Below are positions 19,143-27,230 of a DNA stretch of 35,253 bases, piece after piece (positions within the stretch are counted from its first letter, which is position 1; the number at the start of each line of letters is the position of its first letter). The translations under genes and the position numbers were made by a program. Source of the DNA: an uncultured Algibacter sp. (GTDB taxonomy: Bacteria > Bacteroidota > Bacteroidia > Flavobacteriales > Flavobacteriaceae). The stretch is taken from positions 1-35,253 of the forward strand of contig CALHCQ010000020.1 of NCBI GenBank assembly GCA_937936645.1, read 5' to 3'. The notes beneath the pieces are model-generated. The model saw nothing but the letters and a program-made list of their open reading frames with translations, made no database searches and was not told the origin of the DNA.

Positions 19143-20795
19143 ATGTTAACGTCACTTTCTATAAAAAATTACGCCTTAATAGATACCTTAAAAGTTAATT
19201 TTAATTCAGGTTTTTCTATAATAACAGGAGAAACCGGTGCTGGTAAGTCTATTTTATTGGGTGGTTTATCTTTAATTTTAGGTAAGCGCGCCGATTTAAG
19301 TAGTTTAAAAGACACATCGAAAAAATGCATTATAGAAGCTGTGTTCGATGTCTCGAACTACAATCTTAAATCATTATTTAAAAACGAAGATATAGATTAC
19401 GAGGTAGAGACTATTATTAGACGAGAAATATTACCTTCTGGTAAATCGAGAGCTTTTGTAAACGACTCGCCTGTAAAACTATCTAGCCTACAACTTATAG
19501 GAGAAAGGTTAATAGATATACACTCTCAACATCAAACCCTAGAAATAACAAATAACGATTTTCAATTTCAAGTTATAGATGCTTTAGCTAAAACAAATAA
19601 AGATATTGCGAGTTATGCTAAAACGTATAAAGCGTATAAAGTTTTAAACAAAGCTTTAAAACAATTAAATCAATTAAAAGTTGATGCTTTAAAGGAGCAC
19701 GATTACAATGCGTTTTTGTTAACCGAACTTACCGAGGCTCAACTTAAGTTGGGTGAGCAGGAAACTCTAGAAGAAGAATACGAAAGTTTAAATAATATAG
19801 AAGGCATAAAAGAAGGCTTATCTCAAGCTTATCATTTATTAAACGACGAGCAAATTGGTATTTTAAGTGCAGGTAATACACTAAAGGCATGCATGCAAAA
19901 ATTATCTAGTATGTCTTCTAAATATGAAGATATTTCTAATCGTGTTTCAAGTAGTTTTATAGAGTTAGATGATGTTTTTAGTGAGTTAGACCAATTTCAA
20001 AGTAATTTAGAAGCAGACCCCAATAGACTAGAGGTTGTAAATTTAAAGTTACAAACACTACATAGCTTAAAGCAAAAACACGGCGTTAATGAAGTTTCCG
20101 AACTTATAGATATTATGAATACGCTACAAGAAAAAGTAAGCGTTACAGCAAATATTGACGAAACTATTTTAGAGAAAGAACAAGAGATAACAGCTTGTAT
20201 TAATACCTTAAAAGGGCTATCTAAAGTAATACACGAAAAACGCCAAATAGCTATACCTAAACTTACTAAACAGTTAGAGCAATTACTGTCTAGTTTAGGT
20301 ATGCCAAATGCTCAATTTAAAATTGAAGTGGTTTACACAGATGCTTTTTATGCCAATGGGCAGGACGAACTATCGTTTTTATTTTCTGCCAATAAAGGAG
20401 GTCATTTTAACGATTTAAAGAAGGCAGCTTCTGGTGGCGAATTATCGCGAATTATGTTAGCAATTAAAGCTGTTCTCTCTAAATACATACAATTACCAAC
20501 CATAATGTTTGATGAGATAGATACTGGTGTGTCTGGAGAGATATCCAATAAAATGGGAGACATTATGCTTAAAATGAGCAGTACCATGCAAGTGTTTTCT
20601 ATTACACATTTACCACAAATTGCAGCAAAAGGGCACGCACATTATAAAGTGTATAAAAAAGATGTAAACGAGGTTACGACAACAAACCTAGTAAAATTAG
20701 ATACCGAAAAACGTGTGGTAGAAATAGCACAAATGTTAGGTGGGCTAGATGTGACAACATCTGCTATAGCACATGCTAAAGAATTGCTAAATTAA
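19143..20795 (+). CDS. recN: DNA repair protein RecN
   Basis: LTSLSIKNYALIDTLKVNFNSGFSIITGETGAGKSILLGGLSLILGKRAD; ASGGELSRIMLAIK; MFDEIDTGVSGEIS; ITHLPQIAAKG. Confidence 0.98.
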   Translation: MLTSLSIKNYALIDTLKVNFNSGFSIITGETGAGKSILLGGLSLILGKRADLSSLKDTSKKCIIEAVFDVSNYNLKSLFKNEDIDYEVETIIRREILPSGKSRAFVNDSPVKLSSLQLIGERLIDIHSQHQTLEITNNDFQFQVIDALAKTNKDIASYAKTYKAYKVLNKALKQLNQLKVDALKEHDYNAFLLTELTEAQLKLGEQETLEEEYESLNNIEGIKEGLSQAYHLLNDEQIGILSAGNTLKACMQKLSSMSSKYEDISNRVSSSFIELDDVFSELDQFQSNLEADPNRLEVVNLKLQTLHSLKQKHGVNEVSELIDIMNTLQEKVSVTANIDETILEKEQEITACINTLKGLSKVIHEKRQIAIPKLTKQLEQLLSSLGMPNAQFKIEVVYTDAFYANGQDELSFLFSANKGGHFNDLKKAASGGELSRIMLAIKAVLSKYIQLPTIMFDEIDTGVSGEISNKMGDIMLKMSSTMQVFSITHLPQIAAKGHAHYKVYKKDVNEVTTTNLVKLDTEKRVVEIAQMLGGLDVTTSAIAHAKELLN

Positions 20796-20905
20796 ATAAG
20801 GAAAACATTAAAAAATTAAGTTTAAAGTTTAGTATTTTAGCGCTTAATTATAATTAAGATGTTATACAAAAGCATCAAAACTAATCAATATACAAACCAA
20901 TTAAT

Positions 20906-21724
20906 ATGTCGTATAATTTATTAAAAGGAAAAAGAGGAATCATATTTGGGGCATTAGATGAAAATTCTATAGCTTGGAAAACCGCAGAGCGTGTACACGA
21001 AGAAGGCGGTACATTTGTTTTAACCAATGCACCAGTAGCAATGCGTATGGGACAAATTAACGAGTTGGCAGAAAAAACAGGATCGCAAATAATTCCTGCC
21101 GATGCGACTTCAGAAGAAGATTTAAAAAATCTAGTAGAGCAGTCTATGGAAATTCTTGGAGGTAAAATCGACTTTGTACTACATTCTATAGGTATGTCTA
21201 TTAACGTTAGAAAAGGAAAGCATTACACCGATCAAAATTATGCATGGACACAAAAAGGAACCGATGTTTCTGCGATGTCTTTTCATAAAGTTATGCAAAC
21301 ACTTTACAAAGCAGACGCAATGAACGAGTGGGGTAGTATAGTAGCACTTACTTATATGGCAGCACAGCGTGTTTTTCCAGATTATAATGATATGGCAGAC
21401 AATAAAGCTTATTTAGAGAGTATAGCGCGAAGTTTTGGTTATTTCTTTGGTAGAGATAAAAAAGTACGTGTTAATACAATTTCGCAATCTCCTACACCAA
21501 CAACAGCAGGAAGCGGTGTAAAAGGTTTTGACGGGTTTATAGCTTACGCCGAAAAAATGTCTCCTCTAGGTAATGCAACAGCACAAGATTGTGCAAATTA
21601 TACCGTATCATTATTTAGCGATTTAACAAAACGTGTTACATTACAAAACTTATTTCATGACGGTGGTTTTAGTAATATGGGTGTTAGCGATGCTGTAATG
21701 AGTACTTTTACAGGTGAAGAATAA
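20906..21724 (+). CDS. fabI: Enoyl-[acyl-carrier-protein] reductase (FabI-type SDR)
   Basis: LLKGKRGIIFGALDENSIAWKTAERVHEEGG; FVLHSIGMS; LTYMAAQRVFPDYNDMADNKAYLESIARSF. Confidence 0.95.
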   Translation: MSYNLLKGKRGIIFGALDENSIAWKTAERVHEEGGTFVLTNAPVAMRMGQINELAEKTGSQIIPADATSEEDLKNLVEQSMEILGGKIDFVLHSIGMSINVRKGKHYTDQNYAWTQKGTDVSAMSFHKVMQTLYKADAMNEWGSIVALTYMAAQRVFPDYNDMADNKAYLESIARSFGYFFGRDKKVRVNTISQSPTPTTAGSGVKGFDGFIAYAEKMSPLGNATAQDCANYTVSLFSDLTKRVTLQNLFHDGGFSNMGVSDAVMSTFTGEE

Positions 21725-21774
21725 AACTATTTATATGTCTTGTTAAGAGTAATATTTTTACTCTAATAGAAACA

Positions 21775-21814
21775 AAAAAAGAGATTTAACAGCTAGTTGT
21801 TAAATCTCTTTTTT
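21775..21814. terminator. Bidirectional intrinsic terminator between convergent fabI and the PAS-AraC gene
   Basis: AAAAAAGAGATTTAACA-gctagt-TGTTAAATCTCTTTTTT, about 17-bp perfect stem with A/T tracts on both sides. Confidence 0.93.
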
Positions 21815-21833
21815 GTTTTCAAAAAACTTATGT

Positions 21834-22574
21834 TTAGTATTTGTTGGCTATTTCTTTTGGGGTCTTTCCAGTGTGATTTAGTATCACATTATAAAATGTC
21901 GATTTGTTTTTAAATCCGCAAGCTTGTCCTATGCTAAAAAGCGTATAATTAGGCATTTTATTAGATGACAATAAATACTCGAATTCTTGTACTCTAAACT
22001 GATTTACAAAGTATTTAAAATTGTTTTCTGTTTGGTTATTAATAATTAAAGAAATGTATTTAACATTAGTATTCATGAGTTTTGCTACTTTCTGTAAATT
22101 AAGTTCTGTGTCTAAATAGAGCTTCTTAGCTCTAAAAAGATCTAGAAGTTTAAAATACATAACCAACTCTTCAGCGTCTGTTAAATAAGTTTTCTTTTGG
22201 GTTGTGGTTAGTTGCATTAAAGATTCTGTATTAGGATCTATAAAGTTATTATCAACTTCAAAAGCAACAAAATTTGACAAATCTCCGTTTAAACTAAAAA
22301 TAGGATGTATAGTTAAAGCACATGTATATTCCTCACCATTTTTACGATAATTCGTAATACGATCGTGAAAATGTACTTTTTTGTTTAACGCAGCTTTTAT
22401 TCGAGTTACCGCAGGGCGCTCTGTATTTCTGCCTTGTAATAAGGCTGGTTTTTTACCTCTAACTTCTTCTAAATCATAGCCTGTCATTCTGCTAAATTGC
22501 TCGTTAACCCATATAATAACCCTTTGATTATCTGTGATAACGACCGAAACATTACTTTTATAAGCATCTATCAT
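21834..22574 (-). CDS. PAS (LOV-like) domain plus AraC-type helix-turn-helix regulator
   Basis: VSVVITDNQRVIIWVNEQFSRMTGYDLEEVRGKKPALLQGRNTERPAVTRIKAAL...NYRKNGEEY PAS; C-terminal AraC HTH (LNLQKVAKLMNTNVKYISLIIN...IGQACGFKNKSTFYNVILNHTGKTPKEI). Confidence 0.9.
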   Translation of the reverse strand: MIDAYKSNVSVVITDNQRVIIWVNEQFSRMTGYDLEEVRGKKPALLQGRNTERPAVTRIKAALNKKVHFHDRITNYRKNGEEYTCALTIHPIFSLNGDLSNFVAFEVDNNFIDPNTESLMQLTTTQKKTYLTDAEELVMYFKLLDLFRAKKLYLDTELNLQKVAKLMNTNVKYISLIINNQTENNFKYFVNQFRVQEFEYLLSSNKMPNYTLFSIGQACGFKNKSTFYNVILNHTGKTPKEIANKY

Positions 22575-22578
22575 ATTG

Positions 22579-22586
22579 CAAATTTA
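22579..22586 (-). promoter_or_regulatory. -7 box TAAATTTG (minus strand) for the PAS-AraC gene
   Basis: Plus-strand CAAATTTA, 4 nt before the minus-strand ATG at 22574; a TTTG lies 16 bp further upstream (22603-22606, complement). Confidence 0.55.
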
Positions 22587-22679
22587 TAAAATATATTTCA
22601 TCCAAATAAAACTTTGTCCTATTTCTTGAAATCATACTTTAATGGTGTTGAATATTTTTATAGAACGTTAAACAAAAAG

Positions 22680-22687
22680 TATTTTTG
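22680..22687 (+). promoter_or_regulatory. Possible -7 box TATTTTTG for the 22718 CDS
   Basis: TATTTTTG 30 nt before the ATG; no good -33 element. Confidence 0.4.
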
Positions 22688-22717
22688 TAAGAAAGAACAC
22701 AATCAAATTTACTGTCT

Positions 22718-22939
22718 ATGAATATCACATTAAGTCAAGACCCTCACGTATCAATGAACAAAGTAACAATACAAGAAACTTTAAAGTTAGTTCCTACATT
22801 GCAGCGACAAGTTTTTTTACTTAGAACGTTTCACGAGTATAGTACAAAACAAATTTGTACTGCTTTTGAAATTGATGAAAAGAGATTTTGGAGCTATATT
22901 CACGAAACACGAAAGTTCCTTATTCAATCTTTAAATTAA
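22718..22939 (+). CDS. Stand-alone sigma-70 region 4-like HTH protein (73 aa)
   Basis: VPTLQRQVFLLRTFHEYSTKQICTAFEIDEKRFWSYIHETRKFLIQSL aligns by eye with ECF sigma region 4 (LPxxxRxVFLLRxxxxxSxxEIAxxLxISxxTVxxxLxxARKxL); no region 2 present. Confidence 0.75.
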   Translation: MNITLSQDPHVSMNKVTIQETLKLVPTLQRQVFLLRTFHEYSTKQICTAFEIDEKRFWSYIHETRKFLIQSLN

Positions 22940-22946
22940 AAAAGTA

Positions 22947-22997
22947 TGAAGTGTTAAAAATAATTGATGTAGTTTTATAATTATTTTTAACACTTCA
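22947..22997. repeat. Perfect 19-bp inverted repeat with 13-nt loop
   Basis: TGAAGTGTTAAAAATAATT (22947-22965) / AATTATTTTTAACACTTCA (22979-22997). Confidence 0.95.
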
Positions 22998-23009
22998 ATT
23001 ACTATTAAT

Positions 23010-23017
23010 TACATTTG
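23010..23017 (+). promoter_or_regulatory. -7 box TACATTTG for the GT2 operon
   Basis: TACATTTG 4 nt before the ATG at 23022. Confidence 0.55.
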
Positions 23018-23021
23018 TAAA

Positions 23022-24026
23022 ATGCATCTAAATTTTTCATTTGTAATTCCCGTATATAACAGGCCTGAAGAAACAGCCGAACTTTTAGAGAGTTTTGTAA
23101 ATCTTAAAACATCTATAAATTTTGAGGTTGTTATTGTAGAAGATGGGTCTACTATTACATCTAAAAATGTAGTAGAAGCATACCGTGGTAAACTAAATAT
23201 TTCTTATTACAGTAAGCCTAATACAGGCCCAGGAGATTCTAGAAATTATGGCATGCAAAAGGCTAAGGGTAATTATTTTATAATTTTAGATTCGGACTGT
23301 ATTTTACCAAATAATTACTTAATAGAGGTTTTAAAAAGTTTAAACCATAATTATGTAGATTGTTTTGGCGGGCCAGATGCAGCTCACCATTCGTTTACAA
23401 ATTTGCAGAAAGCTATTAACTTCTCTATGACGTCTATACTTACTACAGGAGGTATTAGGGGGCGAAAAAATAGCGTAAATACTTTTCAGCCAAGAAGCTT
23501 TAATATGGGCTTGTCTAAAAAAGCGTTTTTAGCTTCGCAAGGTTTTGGTAATATTCACCCTGGTGAGGATCCCGATTTATCCATAAGACTATGGAATTTA
23601 GGGTTTAAAACAAAATTAATACCTGGTGCTTATGTTTACCATAAACGACGCATATCATGGTCTAAATTCTACACCCAAGTTAATAAGTTTGGTATGGTTA
23701 GACCTATTTTAAACGTTTGGCACCCTACAACAAAAAAAATAACTTATTGGTTTCCTTCATTATTTTGCCTGGGCTTTCTATTAGCTTCCATGTTGGCAAT
23801 TTTTATAACGCCTATTTTTTTAATGGCCTATTTATTTTATTTTATGAGTGCTTTTTTTGCCGCGCTCTTTGCAACAAAAAGCATAGCTGTATCGGGATTA
23901 GCATTAATAGCTATTATAATTCAATTTACAGGATATGGTATAGGTTTTTTTAAATCTACATGGGCTATACAAATATTAAAAAAGAATCCGCAAACGCACT
24001 TTCCTAAATTATTTTTTAGAAAATAA
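23022..24026 (+). CDS. Family 2 glycosyltransferase with C-terminal TM segments
   Basis: FSFVIPVYNRPEETAELLESF, VIVEDGST, PGDSRNYGMQKAKGNYFIILDSDC; hydrophobic C terminus. Confidence 0.93.
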   Translation: MHLNFSFVIPVYNRPEETAELLESFVNLKTSINFEVVIVEDGSTITSKNVVEAYRGKLNISYYSKPNTGPGDSRNYGMQKAKGNYFIILDSDCILPNNYLIEVLKSLNHNYVDCFGGPDAAHHSFTNLQKAINFSMTSILTTGGIRGRKNSVNTFQPRSFNMGLSKKAFLASQGFGNIHPGEDPDLSIRLWNLGFKTKLIPGAYVYHKRRISWSKFYTQVNKFGMVRPILNVWHPTTKKITYWFPSLFCLGFLLASMLAIFITPIFLMAYLFYFMSAFFAALFATKSIAVSGLALIAIIIQFTGYGIGFFKSTWAIQILKKNPQTHFPKLFFRK

Positions 24027-24991
24027 TGATAAATAAAATAAAAACAAGTCTCTACAAACTATCAAAGAACCGAAGAATTAATGTGTTCTTTTTATTTTTA
24101 GCCTTATCGTTTGTCATTTTAATTTTTACCAAACTTTCTAAAAATTATACGAATACTCTAGAGTTTAATATTAATAAAATAAAAGTGCCGCCACAACATA
24201 TTATATTAAGCGATAGTAATTCAAGATTAAAAATTACATTAAAAACACATGGTTTTAAATGGTTAAAATATTATTTAGAAAAACCACATGTTAATATAGA
24301 TTTTACTAAAGATGTTACCAATTATAAAGATCATTATACCTGGTACAGCACCACGTCTAAATTGTTTTTAAGTGATCAATTGGGCGATCAAGTAGAGATT
24401 ATTAGCACAACACCAGATTCGTTAGCTTTTAATTACGATGTAAATATGGTTAAATTGGTGCCTGTAAAACTTAAGTCGGAAATTAGATTTAAACAGGGTT
24501 TTAACACCGATGCACCTTTTAAATTAAAACCAGATTCTATAGAGGTTATAGGGCCTCATAGTTTGGTGTCTAAAATAAATGAAATTTATACCATGCCTTT
24601 TAAGGTAAAAGACTTAAAAAGCGATTTAAAGAAGCAAATTAAGCTAGATTTTTCTAAGCAAGACGAGATTATAAAATTTTCTGCTAAGTCTACAACATTA
24701 ACAGGTGTTGTTAAAAAATTTACCGAGGGAACTTTAAAAATACCCATAACATTAGTTAATGCACCACAACATGCTGTTATTAAGTTTTTCCCAAAAACAG
24801 TTACAGTTAAATATAATGTTAGCTTAGATAATTTTAAAAATGTTAATGTTAACGATTTTATAGTAACATGTGATTTTAATAATTTAGAACAAGGACAAAC
24901 GTATTTAATGCCGGAACTTGTTAAAAGTCCTAAACTGGTTAAATATGCCAAAGTAAACCAAAAGCATATAGAATTTATAATTTTAAAATAA
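24026..24991 (+). CDS. YbbR-like (CdaR-like) domain protein
   Basis: N-terminal TM, then repeated beta-rich YbbR units (PDSIEVIGPHSLVSKINEIYTMPFKVKDLKSD; FPKTVTVKYNVSLDNFKNV). 1-bp TAATG overlap with upstream GT2. Confidence 0.75.
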   Translation: MINKIKTSLYKLSKNRRINVFFLFLALSFVILIFTKLSKNYTNTLEFNINKIKVPPQHIILSDSNSRLKITLKTHGFKWLKYYLEKPHVNIDFTKDVTNYKDHYTWYSTTSKLFLSDQLGDQVEIISTTPDSLAFNYDVNMVKLVPVKLKSEIRFKQGFNTDAPFKLKPDSIEVIGPHSLVSKINEIYTMPFKVKDLKSDLKKQIKLDFSKQDEIIKFSAKSTTLTGVVKKFTEGTLKIPITLVNAPQHAVIKFFPKTVTVKYNVSLDNFKNVNVNDFIVTCDFNNLEQGQTYLMPELVKSPKLVKYAKVNQKHIEFIILK

Positions 24992-25590
24992 TGAAAATAG
25001 TAGGTCTTACAGGAGGTATTGGTAGTGGTAAAACTACGGTTGCAAATATGTTTAATCAATTAGGTGTGCCCATTTATATAGCCGATGTAGAGGCAAAGCA
25101 ACTTATGGTTACTTCAAAAGAAATACAAGAAGAACTTATAGAATTATTTGGTAGTACTGTTTATCTAAGTAATGGTGATTTAAATAAAAAATTAATAGCA
25201 AGTGTTATATTTAAAGATAAAATCGCTTTAAATAAAATGAATCATATTGTACACCCAAGAGTTGCTCAGCATTTCAAATTATGGTTAAATGAGCAAAAGG
25301 GGCATTATGTTATTAAAGAGTCAGCTATTTTATTTGAAAACGGAGGTTATAAAAACTGCGATTTTGTAATTACAGTCACCGCTCCAAAAGACAAACGTTT
25401 GGCTCGTGTTATCTCACGAGATAATACTACAAAAGAAAAAGTAGAAGCAATTATAAACAACCAATGGCTTGATGCAGAGAAAGTAAAGCACGCCAATTAT
25501 GTTATAAATAATGTAGATTTACATGACACCCAAAAACAAGTAAATACGGTTAATGCGAATATTCTTCTTAAAATAAGTAAAAACTTATAA
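24991..25590 (+). CDS. coaE: Dephospho-CoA kinase
   Basis: MKIVGLTGGIGSGKTTVANMFNQLGVPIYIADVEAKQLM; HPRVAQHF; TAPKDKRLARVISRD. Confidence 0.96.
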   Translation: MKIVGLTGGIGSGKTTVANMFNQLGVPIYIADVEAKQLMVTSKEIQEELIELFGSTVYLSNGDLNKKLIASVIFKDKIALNKMNHIVHPRVAQHFKLWLNEQKGHYVIKESAILFENGGYKNCDFVITVTAPKDKRLARVISRDNTTKEKVEAIINNQWLDAEKVKHANYVINNVDLHDTQKQVNTVNANILLKISKNL

Positions 25591-25644
25591 CGAAGTAGCT
25601 TGTTAATGTAAGGTTAAAGTAAATGCGTCTAGATGTTAAAATGT

Positions 25645-25652
25645 TAAATTTG
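25645..25652 (+). promoter_or_regulatory. -7 box TAAATTTG for the histidine kinase/response regulator operon
   Basis: TAAATTTG 4 nt before the ATG at 25657; no TTG at proper -33 distance. Confidence 0.5.
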
Positions 25653-25656
25653 GACT

Positions 25657-27228
25657 ATGAATAAAAGAGTATTTGCTTTATTACTCATTTTAATGAGTTT
25701 ATCCCTCATCGGAATTATTTTTGTACAGGCCTATTTTATTAGAGATGCAGTACAAAACGAAAAACAACGTTTTACATTTAACGTAAAAAAAACGCTAAGT
25801 TATGTGTCAAATACTATCGAAACCAACGAGTTAAACAAGTATTTTTCTAAATATCAAAAATTAGATCGCGATAAAAAAGGCGACTCTGCAGCTGTTTCTC
25901 AATTATTTATCTATCAACAAAACAATAACACAAAAGAAGCTTTCATTTATAAAAGTAATATTCTAGAAGAAGATTATAAACTTTCATCGTCGCTCTTCGA
26001 TATTGGTTTTGATAGTTTAGATATTAAAAATATATTAGGAAGCTCTAAAATTGAAGTCTACAATAAAAGCAATATTTTTGATAAAGATGTTATTAGCTCT
26101 CCCATATTAAATATTATAAATAGCGGACGTTTAAGAGATGAAGAACGTAGTTATTTTAATAGAAATTTAAAAGAATACACTAAAACCATTCCTATATACA
26201 AGCGTGTTACAGTAAGTGAAATTAACGATTTGTTAGCCACAAAACTTAAAGAAAACGACATTAATATAGATTACGAATTTGCCATTTATAATAATGATTT
26301 AGCAACTAAAGTACATAGCGAAGGTTTTAATAAAATAACAGCATCTACCTTTAGTATGCCAATGTTTTACGACGAGAACAATAGAAGCTCGTATAAATTA
26401 TTAGTAAACTTTCCAGAAGATAAAAAGTTTATATTGTCATCGGTTTTAGGCATGATACTTTTATCTATTGTCTTTACAGTAATCATTATAATAGCATACG
26501 GTAGTTCGCTATACCAACATGTTAAACAACGTAAAATAGCAGAAATAAAAACAGATTTTATTAATAACATGACGCATGAGTTTAAAACACCCATTGCCAC
26601 AATTAATTTAGCGCTAGATGCGATAAGAAATCCTAAAATTATAGATAATAAAGAAAAGGTTTTAGGCTATCTAAAAATGATAAAAGAAGAAAATAAACGC
26701 ATGCATGCCCAAGTAGAAAATGTTTTGCGCATATCTAAATTAGAAAAAAATGAGCTTAACATAAGTAAGGAAACTGTAGAATTGCACGACCTAGTAGAAG
26801 ACGCAATAACGCATGTGCAATTATTAGTAGAAGACAAGGGCGGATTTATTGATTTAAATTTAAATGCCACTAGCGTTTCGGTTTTAGCAAACGAAACGCA
26901 TTTTACAAATGTAATTGTTAACATATTAGATAATGCGATAAAATATTCACCAGTGACTCCAAAAATAGAAGTGTACACAGAAAATGTTGGCCATAGCATA
27001 TTATTAAAAATAAAAGACCACGGTAGTGGTATGAGTAAGGCAGCAGCAAAACGTGTATTCGAAAAATTTTATAGAGAGCATACAGGTAATATACATAATG
27101 TAAAAGGTCATGGTTTAGGTTTAGCCTACGTAAAACGCATTGTAGACGATCACCAAGGCCATATAAAAGTTGACAGTGAAAAAGGAAAAGGAAGCATATT
27201 TACTATAAAGCTTCCACTAATATCATAA
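25657..27228 (+). CDS. Membrane sensor histidine kinase (HisKA-HATPase_c)
   Basis: Two TM segments; FINNMTHEFKTPIATINLALDAI H-box; NVIVNILDNAIKYSP N-box; GSGMSKAAAKRVFEKFYRE; GHGLGLAYVKRIV. Confidence 0.97.
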   Translation: MNKRVFALLLILMSLSLIGIIFVQAYFIRDAVQNEKQRFTFNVKKTLSYVSNTIETNELNKYFSKYQKLDRDKKGDSAAVSQLFIYQQNNNTKEAFIYKSNILEEDYKLSSSLFDIGFDSLDIKNILGSSKIEVYNKSNIFDKDVISSPILNIINSGRLRDEERSYFNRNLKEYTKTIPIYKRVTVSEINDLLATKLKENDINIDYEFAIYNNDLATKVHSEGFNKITASTFSMPMFYDENNRSSYKLLVNFPEDKKFILSSVLGMILLSIVFTVIIIIAYGSSLYQHVKQRKIAEIKTDFINNMTHEFKTPIATINLALDAIRNPKIIDNKEKVLGYLKMIKEENKRMHAQVENVLRISKLEKNELNISKETVELHDLVEDAITHVQLLVEDKGGFIDLNLNATSVSVLANETHFTNVIVNILDNAIKYSPVTPKIEVYTENVGHSILLKIKDHGSGMSKAAAKRVFEKFYREHTGNIHNVKGHGLGLAYVKRIVDDHQGHIKVDSEKGKGSIFTIKLPLIS

Positions 27229-27230
27229 CT

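Noticed and set aside
23717-23953. 78-aa plus-strand ORF inside the GT2 gene
   Set aside because: Out-of-frame within the TM-coding part of the GT2; composition is a frame-shift by-product.
24586-25059. 157-aa minus-strand ORF opposite ybbR/coaE
   Set aside because: Cys/Thr/Ser-rich shadow ORF spanning two genes joined by a TAATG overlap on the other strand.
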